DNA from: Sphaerotilus montanus
GTDB lineage: Bacteria > Pseudomonadota > Gammaproteobacteria > Burkholderiales > Burkholderiaceae_C
Direction: 5' to 3'
DNA length: 64,000 nucleotides
Assembly (NCBI RefSeq): GCF_013410775.1
Contig: NZ_JACCFH010000001.1
Span: forward strand, 992,001-1,056,000
Part shown: piece after piece, positions 10,474 through 18,535 of the stretch
Numbering within the stretch: position 1 is the stretch's first letter
Layout: each line of letters opens with the position of its first letter
The notes under the pieces: model-generated
Database searches by the model: none
Told to the model about the DNA's origin: nothing
What the model saw: the letters and a program-made list of their open reading frames with translations, nothing else
Position numbers and translations under genes: made by a program

Positions 10474-10545
10474 GCGCACTGCGCGCCCACCGTCCCCGCC
10501 TCCTCACCCCATCTCGTTCATTCCTCTCTTCACGGATCTCGCACC

Positions 10546-11484
10546 ATGACCGCGTTCGCCTTCGTGTTTCCCGGCCAGGGGTCTCAGTCGGTGGGCATGC
10601 TTTCGGACTGGGGTGACCACCCCGCCGTGCGCGCCACCCTCGAAGAAGCCAGTGCCGCCCTCGGCGAAGACATCGCCCGCCTGATCGCCGAAGGCCCCAA
10701 GGACGCGCTGGACCTGACCACCAACACCCAGCCCGTGATGCTGACCGCCGGCATCGCCAGCTACCGCGCCTGGCTGGCCGAAGGTGGCGCTACGCCAGCC
10801 ATCGTCGCCGGCCACTCGCTGGGCGAATACACCGCGCTGGTCGCCGCGGGCAGCCTGACGCTGGCCGATGCATTGCCGCTGGTGCGCCTGCGCGCCCAGG
10901 CGATGCAGGACGCCGTGCCGGTCGGCACTGGTGGCATGGCCGCGATCCTCGGGCTTGACCCGGCTGCCGTGCGCGAAGGCTGTGCCAAGGCGGCGGCAGA
11001 GTCTGGTGAGGTGGTCGAGGCCGTCAACTTCAACGATCCGAAGCAGACCGTCATCGCCGGCAGCAAGGCCGGTGTCGAGCACGGCTGCGTGGTCCTCAAG
11101 GCGATGGGCGCCAAGCGCGCGCTGTCGCTGCCGGTATCGGCGCCGTTCCACTCCAGCCTGATGAAGCCCGCGGCCGAGCGCCTGCGCGAGCGGCTGGTGT
11201 CGATCGACCTGAAGACGCCGCAGATCCCCGTGCTGAACAACGTCGACGTGGCGGTGCAGACCGAGCCGGACGCGATCCGCGACGCGCTCTACCGCCAGGC
11301 CTTCGGCGCCGTGCGCTGGGTCGAACTCGTGACCGAACTCAAGGCCCGCGGCATGACCCATGTGCTCGAATGCGGCCCGGGCAAAGTCCTGTCCGGCATG
11401 GTCAAGCGCATCGACGCCGACCTCGTCACTGCCCCCTTCTACGACCCGGCCACGCTGGCCGCTGCCAAGGCGCTGCTCGCATGA
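10546..11484 (+). CDS. fabD: Malonyl-CoA:ACP transacylase
   Basis: Transfers malonyl from CoA to ACP. It has 312 residues. The N-terminus FVFPGQGSQSVGM, the nucleophile Ser91 in GHSLGEY and His202 in APFHSSLM give the full active site. It starts 72 bp after fabH and overlaps fabG by 4 bp. Confidence 0.97.
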   Translation: MTAFAFVFPGQGSQSVGMLSDWGDHPAVRATLEEASAALGEDIARLIAEGPKDALDLTTNTQPVMLTAGIASYRAWLAEGGATPAIVAGHSLGEYTALVAAGSLTLADALPLVRLRAQAMQDAVPVGTGGMAAILGLDPAAVREGCAKAAAESGEVVEAVNFNDPKQTVIAGSKAGVEHGCVVLKAMGAKRALSLPVSAPFHSSLMKPAAERLRERLVSIDLKTPQIPVLNNVDVAVQTEPDAIRDALYRQAFGAVRWVELVTELKARGMTHVLECGPGKVLSGMVKRIDADLVTAPFYDPATLAAAKALLA

Positions 11485-12230
11485 ACGCTCCTGCCCAAGC
11501 CTCCCAACAGATCGCCCTCGTCACCGGCGCCAGCCGCGGCATCGGACGCGCCATCGCGCTGACGCTCGCGCAGCGCGGCTTCAAGGTCATCGGCACCGCC
11601 ACCAGCGACAGCGGCTCGGCCGCCATCGGCGAGGCGCTGGCCCCGTTCGGCGGCCTGGGCCTGACGCTGAACGTGACCGACGCCGCGGCGCTGGACGCCG
11701 CCATCGACGGCATCGTCAAGCAGCATGGCGGCCTGCACGTGCTGGTCAACAACGCCGGCATCACCCGCGACACGCTGGCCATGCGCCTGAAGGACGACGA
11801 CTGGGACGCGGTGATCGACACCAACCTCAAGTCCGTCTTCCGCGCCTGCCGCGCCGCGATCAAGCCAATGATGAAGCAGCGCTTCGGCCGCATCGTCAAC
11901 ATCACCTCGGTGGTCGGCGCCTCCGGCAATCCGGGCCAGGCCAACTACTGCGCCTCCAAGGCCGGTGTGGCGGGGATGACACGTTCGCTGGCCCGCGAAC
12001 TCGGCAGCCGCAACATCACGGTCAACTGCGTCGCCCCGGGCTTCATCGCCACCGACATGACCGAGGGGCTGCCCGAGGCCCAGAAGGCCGCGCTCACCGC
12101 ACAGATCCCGCTCGGCCGCCTGGGCTCGCCCGAGGACATCGCCGAAGCGGTGGCCTTCCTGGCATCGCCGGCGGCCGGCTACATCACGGGGACCGAACTG
12201 CACGTCAATGGCGGCATGTTCATGAACTGA
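11481..12230 (+). CDS. fabG: 3-oxoacyl-ACP reductase
   Basis: NADPH-dependent reduction step of the elongation cycle. It has 249 residues. [13 protein letters not shown] is the cofactor motif, NNAGITRD the structural motif, and NITSVVG with YCASKAG supplies the Ser-Tyr-Lys triad. The C-terminus [15 protein letters not shown] is the family ending. The ATG at 11481 overlaps the fabD stop; in-frame codons further upstream lie inside fabD and are rejected. Confidence 0.97.
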   Translation: MNAPAQASQQIALVTGASRGIGRAIALTLAQRGFKVIGTATSDSGSAAIGEALAPFGGLGLTLNVTDAAALDAAIDGIVKQHGGLHVLVNNAGITRDTLAMRLKDDDWDAVIDTNLKSVFRACRAAIKPMMKQRFGRIVNITSVVGASGNPGQANYCASKAGVAGMTRSLARELGSRNITVNCVAPGFIATDMTEGLPEAQKAALTAQIPLGRLGSPEDIAEAVAFLASPAAGYITGTELHVNGGMFMN

Positions 12231-12310
12231 TGACCCCGCCTGGCGGGTCCGACTTCTGCCCTGCGCGGACCCCTCAGGCAGCTTCCGAGTGACTTGTCGC
12301 ACGGAACCCT

Positions 12311-12316
12311 TAGAAT
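12311..12316 (+). promoter_or_regulatory. Possible -10 box for acpP
   Basis: TAGAAT at 12311-12316 lies 38 bp before the acpP ATG in the only non-coding gap (124 bp) of the fab run. No good -35 box is seen at 17 bp. acpP is usually expressed far more strongly than its neighbours, so a private promoter would make sense. Low confidence. Confidence 0.35.
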
Positions 12317-12354
12317 CGCAGGCTGTTTTGTACCAACCCTCTCGGAGGAGAGAA

Positions 12355-12594
12355 ATGAGCGACATCGAAGCACGCGTCAAGAAGATCATCGCCGAACAAC
12401 TCGGTGTGGCCGAAGAAGAAGTCACGTCGGAAAAGTCCTTCGTGGCCGATCTGGGTGCCGACTCGCTGGACACGGTCGAACTCGTGATGGCGCTGGAAGA
12501 CGAATTCGGCATCGAGATCCCCGATGAAGAGGCCGAAAAGATCACCACCGTCAAGGCGGCGATCGAGTACGCCACGGCCCACGCCAAGCCCTGA
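12355..12594 (+). CDS. acpP: Acyl carrier protein
   Basis: A 79-residue acidic carrier protein. The phosphopantetheine attachment serine is in [18 protein letters not shown]. It is modified by AcpS, encoded at 25296. A strong ribosome-binding site (GGAGGAG, 12344-12350) sits just before the ATG at 12355, consistent with high expression. The N-terminus [17 protein letters not shown] matches the family. Confidence 0.98.
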   Translation: MSDIEARVKKIIAEQLGVAEEEVTSEKSFVADLGADSLDTVELVMALEDEFGIEIPDEEAEKITTVKAAIEYATAHAKP

Positions 12595-12597
12595 TCC

Positions 12598-12615
12598 GCT
12601 GATCTCCTGATCAGC
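12598..12615 (+). other. Perfect hairpin between acpP and fabF
   Basis: GCTGATC (12598-12604) and GATCAGC (12609-12615) form a perfect 7-bp stem with a TCCT loop, starting 3 bp after the acpP stop. There is no T-tract, so it is probably not a terminator. It could stabilise the acpP message or set the acpP to fabF ratio. Confidence 0.5.
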
Positions 12616-12653
12616 CGGACCTCCTTTTCGCCACTTTCGCAGCACGCAAACGC

Positions 12654-13898
12654 ATGACCCGTCGCCGTATCGTCGTGACCGGTCTGGGCCTCGTCACCCC
12701 GGTGGGCAACACCGTGGACGAGTCCTGGGCCAACCTCGTGGCCGGACAATCCGGTATCGACCACGTCACCCGTTTCGATGCATCGAACATGTCGGTGCGC
12801 TTCGCGGGCGAGGTCAAGGGTTTCCGCATCGAGGATTACATCCCCGCCAAGGAAGCCCGCCACATGGATACCTTCATCCATTACGGCATTGCCGCGTCGC
12901 TGCAGGCGATCAAGGATTCCGGGCTGCCCACGGGCGATGCGCTGAGCGACGAACTCGCCGAACGCATCGGCGTGATGGTGGGCTCGGGCATCGGTGGCCT
13001 GCCGCTGATCGAAGCGACGAACGACGAGTACCGCGCCCGCGGTGCGCGCCGCATCTCGCCCTTCTTCGTGCCGGCCTCGATCATCAACATGATTTCTGGC
13101 CACGTCTCGATCCTGAGCGGTTTCAAGGGACCGAATCTGGCCATCGTCACGGCCTGCACCACGGGCCTGCACAGCATCGGCATGGCCGCCCGCATGATCG
13201 AATGCGGCGATGCGGACGTGATGGTCGCCGGTGGCGCGGAAGCGACGGTTTCCCCGTTGGGCATGGGCGGCTTTGCCTCGGCCAAGGCCCTGTCCACCCG
13301 CAACGACGATCCCAAGACCGCCTCGCGCCCCTGGGACAAGGACCGCGACGGCTTCGTGCTCGGCGAAGGCGCTGGCGTGATGGTCGTCGAGGAATACGAA
13401 CACGCGAAGAAGCGTGGCGCCAGGATCTACGCTGAAATCTCCGGTTTCGGCATGACCGGCGACGCGTACCACATGACCGCCCCGAACGTGGACGGTCCGA
13501 AGCGCTCGATGCAGCTGGCCCTGCGCAACGCCGGCATCAACGCCGACGCAGTGCAGTACGTCAACGCCCACGGCACCTCGACCCCGCTGGGCGATGCCAA
13601 CGAGACCAACGCGATCAAGCTGGCGTTCGGCGATCACGCGAAGAGCCTCGTGGTGAACTCCACCAAGTCGATGACCGGTCACCTGCTGGGTGGCGCCGGG
13701 GGCATCGAGTCGGTGTTCACGACGCTGGCGCTCTACCACCAGATCTCGCCGCCGACGATCAACCTCTTCAACCAGGATCCGGCGTGCGATCTCGACTACT
13801 GCGCCAACACGGCGCGCGAGATGCGCATCGACGTGGCCGTCAAGAACAACTTCGGTTTTGGCGGCACCAACGGCACCCTGGTGTTCCGGCGCGTCTGA
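12654..13898 (+). CDS. fabF: 3-oxoacyl-ACP synthase II (KAS II)
   Basis: Elongating condensing enzyme, 414 residues. The Cys-His-His triad is seen as Cys168 (TACTTG), His306 (NAHGTSTP) and His343 (SMTGHLLG). The N-terminus RRIVVTGLGLVTPVGN and the C-terminus NNFGFGGTNGTLVF are classical. It ends the fab cluster; the sigma-E operon starts 33 bp downstream with a small membrane protein. Confidence 0.97.
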   Translation: MTRRRIVVTGLGLVTPVGNTVDESWANLVAGQSGIDHVTRFDASNMSVRFAGEVKGFRIEDYIPAKEARHMDTFIHYGIAASLQAIKDSGLPTGDALSDELAERIGVMVGSGIGGLPLIEATNDEYRARGARRISPFFVPASIINMISGHVSILSGFKGPNLAIVTACTTGLHSIGMAARMIECGDADVMVAGGAEATVSPLGMGGFASAKALSTRNDDPKTASRPWDKDRDGFVLGEGAGVMVVEEYEHAKKRGARIYAEISGFGMTGDAYHMTAPNVDGPKRSMQLALRNAGINADAVQYVNAHGTSTPLGDANETNAIKLAFGDHAKSLVVNSTKSMTGHLLGGAGGIESVFTTLALYHQISPPTINLFNQDPACDLDYCANTAREMRIDVAVKNNFGFGGTNGTLVFRRV

Positions 13899-13931
13899 GT
13901 ACACCCACCCCCACGGCGACGGGCGTCGGCG

Positions 13932-14423
13932 ATGCACCAGGCGCCCGCCCTTGCACTCACCCTGCCGCCCGACCGCCTGTGGCTGGGCAGCGTCCGGATA
14001 CTCGGTGTCTCCGCCCTGCTCGTGGCATTGGTCTGGCTGGGCTGGCACGCCGTCCGGACCGGCACGCCCACTCCGGTGATGCTGCTGCTGGCCGCCTTGT
14101 GCAGCCTGCCCGCGCTCTGGCTGCTCTGCAGGGACACGCCGACGGCTGCGGTCGGCTGCAACCTGTCGTGGCATCCGGAAAAGGCCCAATGGTGTCTGCA
14201 AACGCTGGATTCGAACGGCCAGGCCAGCCCACTCCGGTCGGGCCGGCTCGATTGTGTCGCCGACGGGATGCGCTGGATGCTGCTGCGCCACACCGGTCGC
14301 GGTATTGCCTCGGTCTGGCTGTGCGTGTCGCACCGCGACCATCCCGCCCATTGGCACACCCTGCGCTGCGCCGTGTTCAGCCCCGGTGCACGCCCCGAAC
14401 CGGCAGCGGCTTCCGATGAGTGA
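13932..14423 (+). CDS. Small membrane protein of unknown function upstream of rpoE
   Basis: A 163-residue protein I do not recognise. Two hydrophobic segments, about residues 21-41 and 48-66, form a probable membrane hairpin. A soluble C-terminal half is rich in Trp, Cys and Arg (LDCVADGMRWMLLRH, VWLCVSH). Its last 8 bases overlap the rpoE start, so it is probably translated with rpoE. The overall plan (two helices, then a small beta-rich tail) resembles YgfX/CptA-type inner-membrane proteins, but the sequence seen here does not prove that. Confidence 0.7.
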   Translation: MHQAPALALTLPPDRLWLGSVRILGVSALLVALVWLGWHAVRTGTPTPVMLLLAALCSLPALWLLCRDTPTAAVGCNLSWHPEKAQWCLQTLDSNGQASPLRSGRLDCVADGMRWMLLRHTGRGIASVWLCVSHRDHPAHWHTLRCAVFSPGARPEPAAASDE

Positions 14424-15024
14424 CGACGCCGACCAGCTGCTGGTCGAACGCATCAAGCGCGGCGACATGCAGGCCTTCGAGATGCTGGTGGTCAAGTACC
14501 AGCGCCGCATCGAACGCCTGATCGGGCGCTTCGTGCGCGACGTTGACCTGGTGCCGGACCTCGCGCAGGAAACCTTCATCCGCGCCTACCGGGCCATTCC
14601 GCAGTTCCGGGGTGAAAGCGCCTTCTACACCTGGCTCTACCGCATCGCCGTCAACACCGCCAAGAAGGCGCTGTCGGACATGAAGCGTGATCCGGTGCTG
14701 ACGGAAAGTGCCTTGGCATCGTCTTCGGACGAAGACGATGAAACTAACCGTCCCCGACACGAACTAAGCCATGACGAGACACCCGAGGCGCTGATGGCCA
14801 GCCGCGAGATCGCGAGCACGGTCAACAACGCCATCGAGGCCTTGCCGGAAGATCTGCGTCAAGCCATTCTCCTGCGCGAAGTCGAAGGTCTCTCGTATGA
14901 AGAAATTGCCTTGGCCATGGCGTGTCCGATCGGCACGGTTCGCTCGCGGATCTTCCGCGCCCGCGAAGCGATTGCCGTGAAGCTGCGTCCCTTGCTGGAT
15001 ACGAAACAGGGTCAGCGCTGGTGA
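14416..15024 (+). CDS. rpoE: RNA polymerase sigma factor RpoE (ECF family)
   Basis: Extracytoplasmic stress sigma factor of 202 residues. Region 2 (about residues 10-90) includes RFVRDVDLVPDLAQETFIRAYRAIPQF, and region 4 includes LPEDLRQAILLREVEGLSYEEIA with the helix-turn-helix AMACPIGTVRSRIFRARE. A Ser/Asp/Glu-rich linker (SSSDEDDETN) joins them. The ATG at 14416 is preferred because the upstream in-frame extension overlaps the previous gene. It is followed by rseA, rseB and mucD, the full sigma-E control set. Confidence 0.94.
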   Translation: MSDDADQLLVERIKRGDMQAFEMLVVKYQRRIERLIGRFVRDVDLVPDLAQETFIRAYRAIPQFRGESAFYTWLYRIAVNTAKKALSDMKRDPVLTESALASSSDEDDETNRPRHELSHDETPEALMASREIASTVNNAIEALPEDLRQAILLREVEGLSYEEIALAMACPIGTVRSRIFRAREAIAVKLRPLLDTKQGQRW

Positions 15025-15049
15025 TGCGCAGCCTTGCCTGGAGTGCCTG

Positions 15050-15691
15050 ATGATCGAACCAGATCTGCCCGAGGACCGGACCCGTGCCCGGGAACAACTG
15101 TCGTCGCTAATGGATGGCGATGCTGCCGCAGAGAGCGTCGCGCGCGCCTGTCGCCAGTGGCGCCAGGACGCGGATACCCGTGCCCAGTGGCACACCTACC
15201 ACCTGATCGGTGACGTGCTGCGCTCGGAAGACCTGTCGCAGCGCAGTGTCGGCGATGCCGACTTCCTGCGTGGCGTGCGTGAACGCCTGGCCCAGGAACC
15301 GATCGTGCTGGCCCCGACGCCCGTGCAGGCAACAGCCGGTGTGGCAGGCGACACGGTTGTCGCCGAGCGGATCGCACAGGCGGGCGGCAGCCGCCGATCG
15401 CGCTTCCACCTGCGCCGCTGGGTGGCGCCGGTCGGCATGGCGGCGGGCGTGGCCCTGGTCGCCGGAGCCGTGCTGGTGACCCGCCCGGGCAACGGACTGT
15501 CCGACCTGACGATGGCGTCGGTGACACGCGTCGAGCCGATCCAGGTTCCCCTCGATCCGAAAGCGCCCATGACGGACACCGAACTCGTGCGCTACCTCGA
15601 CGCGCACCAGCAGTTCCCCGGCACACCCGCCCTCGGCCCGGCCCCAGGCTTCCTGCGCAGCGCCACCTACGAGCCGACGCCGTCGCGATGA
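15050..15691 (+). CDS. rseA: Anti-sigma-E factor RseA
   Basis: Inner-membrane anti-sigma factor of 213 residues. The N-terminal cytoplasmic domain has the RseA pattern ARACRQWRQDADTRAQWHTYHLIGDVLRSEDL, which binds RpoE. One transmembrane helix lies at about residues 124-144, and the periplasmic tail would contact RseB. Its stop overlaps the rseB start by 4 bp. No rseC gene follows. Confidence 0.9.
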   Translation: MIEPDLPEDRTRAREQLSSLMDGDAAAESVARACRQWRQDADTRAQWHTYHLIGDVLRSEDLSQRSVGDADFLRGVRERLAQEPIVLAPTPVQATAGVAGDTVVAERIAQAGGSRRSRFHLRRWVAPVGMAAGVALVAGAVLVTRPGNGLSDLTMASVTRVEPIQVPLDPKAPMTDTELVRYLDAHQQFPGTPALGPAPGFLRSATYEPTPSR

Positions 15692-16743
15692 GTGCACCCT
15701 CGGTCGCGCGGCACCGCATCCGCTGGAAGGCCACGGTCGCGCTGGCGGGCGCCCTGGTCGGACCGGCCTCGGCGGTCTGGGCCGCCCAGGCACCGCAGGA
15801 CATCGTCGCGGTCGTGAAGCGCATCCAGGAGGCCGCTCAGCGGCGCAGTTTCGTGGGCACGTACGTGGTCAGCCACGGCGGCCACATGACCAGTTCGCGC
15901 ATCACCCACTTCTGCGACGGCCGCGACCAGATCGAGCGCATCGAGGCCCTCGACGGCCAGATGCGGCAGGTCTATCGCCACAACGACACCGTGCACGTGC
16001 TCTGGCCCGGCAGTCGCACCGCACTGGTCGAGCAGCGCGAACTGGTGGGTCGCTTCCCTGCCCCGCTGCAGCCCGGTGACGGGACACAGATCCACCAGTA
16101 CGAACTGCAGGTGGGCGGTGACGAACGGGTCGCCGGTCACGATGCGCAGGTCGTGCTCTTCAAGCCCCGCGACGCCTTGCGGTATCCAAGACGGCTGTGG
16201 CTGGAGCGGCGCACCGGGCTGCTGCTGCGCTCCGACCTGCTCAACGAGCGCGGTGACGTGCTGGAATCGGCCTCGTTCTCCGAGTTGCAGATCAATGTCC
16301 GGCTGTCCGCGCAGACCCTGCTCCAGGAAATGAACCGCCTGGACGGCTACCGGGTGAACAGGCCGGTCTATCTGCCTACCAGCCTCGACAGCGAGGGCTG
16401 GACCATGCGCCCGCCGGTGGCGGGCTTCGAGACCCTGCAGGTGGTCCGGCGGCCGATGGCGCCCTGGATCGCACGGACGGCGGCCTCTGGCGTTTCGGAC
16501 ACCGGGCCCGCCGCGGACAACGCCATGGTCCTCCAAGCGGTCTACAGCGATGGACTGACGCACGTCTCGGTCTTCATCGAACCGTTCGTGGCAGCCCTGC
16601 ACAAACGGGGAACACCGGCGACGATCGGCAGCACCAGTGCGCTGAGCCACCGGCAGGGGGAGTGGTGGATCACGGCGGTCGGTGCCGTGCCGGTCGCGGC
16701 GCTGCAGCAGTTCGTCGGCGGGCTGGAGCGGCGCAAGCCCTGA
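15688..16743 (+). CDS. rseB: Sigma-E regulatory protein RseB/MucB
   Basis: Periplasmic protein of 351 residues that binds RseA and shields it from proteolysis. A signal peptide covers about residues 1-32, ending near VWA-AQ. The family pattern follows: IVAVVKRIQEAAQRRSFVGT, then THFCDGRDQIERIEALDG. Position after rseA and before the DegP-like protease matches mucA-mucB-mucD order. Confidence 0.91.
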   Translation: MSAPSVARHRIRWKATVALAGALVGPASAVWAAQAPQDIVAVVKRIQEAAQRRSFVGTYVVSHGGHMTSSRITHFCDGRDQIERIEALDGQMRQVYRHNDTVHVLWPGSRTALVEQRELVGRFPAPLQPGDGTQIHQYELQVGGDERVAGHDAQVVLFKPRDALRYPRRLWLERRTGLLLRSDLLNERGDVLESASFSELQINVRLSAQTLLQEMNRLDGYRVNRPVYLPTSLDSEGWTMRPPVAGFETLQVVRRPMAPWIARTAASGVSDTGPAADNAMVLQAVYSDGLTHVSVFIEPFVAALHKRGTPATIGSTSALSHRQGEWWITAVGAVPVAALQQFVGGLERRKP

Positions 16744-16805
16744 CGCCACACCCCGACAAGCTCCCGTTTCATACTGTCCTTTCTCTGATTGCACAGGAAC
16801 ATTCG

Positions 16806-18371
16806 ATGCCCGAGTTCAATGTCCGACACGCCTCGCGGCGCTGGCTGGTCGCCGGCGCTGCATTGATCACCTCCGTCGGTCTGACCGCCGCCCTGGTCAG
16901 TCACCACGATGCCACGGCGCAGTCCTCCTTGGCCGTGACCTCCACGGCTGCGCAGGCGGCCACCAGCGCACCGCTGGTGCGTGGATTGCCGGACTTTGCC
17001 GACCTCGTCGAGCAGGTCGGCCCGGCCGTCGTCAACATCCGCACATCGACCAGGGTGGCCACCAGCACGGCCCAGGGACCGCAAGGTGGCGGCATGCCCG
17101 ATGCGGAGATGCAGGAATTCTTCCGCCGCTTCTTCGGCATCCCGATTCCGCGCCAGCAGGACCCTCGGCGCGGCCAGCCCCAGCCGGATGACGGGGAAGG
17201 CGACGGCAGTGGTGGTGCCCCCCGTGGCGTCGGCTCGGGGTTCATCGTCGCAGCGGACGGTCTCGTGATGACCAACGCCCATGTCGTCGAGGGCGCGGAC
17301 GAGGTCATCGTGCGCCTGACCGACAAGCGCGAATTCAAGGCCAAGGTGGTCGGCGCCGACAAGCGCACCGACGTGGCCGTGCTCAAGATCGAGGCCAGCG
17401 GCCTGCCCACCGTGCGCTTCGGTGATGTGGGCGAGCTGCGCGTCGGGGAATGGGTGATCGCCATCGGCTCGCCCTTCGACCTCGACAACACGGTGACCGC
17501 CGGCATCGTCAGCGCCAAGGCACGCGACACGGGCGATCTGCTGCCCTTCATCCAGACCGACGTGGCGATCAACCCCGGCAACTCCGGCGGTCCGCTGATC
17601 AACCTGCGCGGCGAGGTGGTGGGCATCAACTCGCAGATCTACAGCCGCTCGGGCGGCTACATGGGCATCTCGTTCGCGATTCCCATCGACGAGGCCACCC
17701 GCGTCGCCGAGCAGCTCAGGAGCAGCGGCCGGGTCGTGCGCGGACGCATCGGCGTGCAGATCGGCGAGGTCACCAAGGACGTGGCCGAGTCGCTCGGCCT
17801 GCCCAAGGCGGCGGGTGCACTGGTGCGCTCGGTCGAGCCCGGCGGCCCGGCGGAGAAGGCGGGCCTGGAAGCCGGCGACATCGTGACCCGCTTCGACGGC
17901 AAGCCGGTGGAGAAGTGGAGCGATCTGCCCCGCCTGGTCGGCAACACGAAGCCGGGAACGAAGAGCACGCTGCAGGTGCTGCGCCGCGGATCCACGCGCG
18001 ACCTCGGCATCACCGTGGCCGAGCTGGAACCCGAAGCCCGCCCGGTCGCCCAGCGCGGCAAGGCCGACCCCAAGGCCCCGCCCGCCAGCACGCAGGTGGC
18101 CTCGCTCGGCCTGACGGTCGTCGACCTCACCGCCGAGCAGCGCAAGGAACTCAAGCTCAAGGGCGGCGTGCTGATCTCCGCGGTGGACGGCCCGGCCGCC
18201 CGCGCCGGGGTGCAGGAGGGCGATCTGGTCCTCGCTGTGGCCAACAGCGAGGTGACCGATGCCCGCCAGTTCGAGGCGCTGGTGGCCAGGCTCGACAAGT
18301 CGCGCCCGGTCAGCCTGCTGCTGCGCCGCGGCGAGTGGGCGCAGTACGTGGTGATCCGCCCCGGCCGCTGA
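16806..18371 (+). CDS. mucD: Do-family periplasmic serine protease/chaperone (MucD/DegP-like)
   Basis: Envelope protease of 521 residues with an N-terminal hydrophobic export segment (about 14-38). The triad is His159 (TNAHVV), Asp189 (RTDVAVLK) and Ser260 (NPGNSGGPL). Two PDZ domains follow, the first around GALVRSVEPGGPAEKAGLEAGD and the second around GGVLISAVDGPAARAGVQEGD. The ATG at 16806 gives a proper signal sequence; the upstream in-frame extension lies in rseB. It is the last gene of the sigma-E operon and acts on misfolded envelope proteins. Confidence 0.94.
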   Translation: MPEFNVRHASRRWLVAGAALITSVGLTAALVSHHDATAQSSLAVTSTAAQAATSAPLVRGLPDFADLVEQVGPAVVNIRTSTRVATSTAQGPQGGGMPDAEMQEFFRRFFGIPIPRQQDPRRGQPQPDDGEGDGSGGAPRGVGSGFIVAADGLVMTNAHVVEGADEVIVRLTDKREFKAKVVGADKRTDVAVLKIEASGLPTVRFGDVGELRVGEWVIAIGSPFDLDNTVTAGIVSAKARDTGDLLPFIQTDVAINPGNSGGPLINLRGEVVGINSQIYSRSGGYMGISFAIPIDEATRVAEQLRSSGRVVRGRIGVQIGEVTKDVAESLGLPKAAGALVRSVEPGGPAEKAGLEAGDIVTRFDGKPVEKWSDLPRLVGNTKPGTKSTLQVLRRGSTRDLGITVAELEPEARPVAQRGKADPKAPPASTQVASLGLTVVDLTAEQRKELKLKGGVLISAVDGPAARAGVQEGDLVLAVANSEVTDARQFEALVARLDKSRPVSLLLRRGEWAQYVVIRPGR

Positions 18372-18422
18372 CCCCCGCGCAGCCGCGCAGGGACGGAAAC
18401 GGCCCCCTGTGCGGCTGCGCGC

Positions 18423-18428
18423 TACAAT
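18423..18428 (+). promoter_or_regulatory. Possible -10 box in the lepA leader
   Basis: TACAAT at 18423-18428, in the context GCTACAATCGCC, resembles the -10 element before rpmF. No convincing -35 box is seen. Transcription from here would give a lepA leader of about 100 nt that contains the hairpin at 18478-18509. Confidence 0.45.
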
Positions 18429-18477
18429 CGCCCGCCAACACTGCGACCCGGTTGCCCGACGTACACGCGTGTTGGAA

Positions 18478-18509
18478 GGCGCGTCAACGCTAGGACGTGC
18501 CTTTTTTTT
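18478..18509 (+). terminator. Intrinsic terminator-like hairpin upstream of lepA
   Basis: GGCGCGT (18478-18484) pairs with ACGTGCC (18495-18501), seven pairs including one G-U, with a 10-nt loop. Eight T residues (18502-18509) follow at once. It lies 27 bp before the lepA start and after mucD, so it either ends the sigma-E operon or attenuates lepA. Confidence 0.7.
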
Positions 18510-18535
18510 GTCGCCGCGCGCATGCCCCCAGGCCC

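Noticed and set aside
11439-14579. A 1046-codon open frame on the minus strand opposite fabG, acpP, fabF and rpoE
   Set aside because: It is antisense to well-recognised genes, and its translation shows no family motif and the Arg/His/Gly bias of a GC-rich shadow frame.
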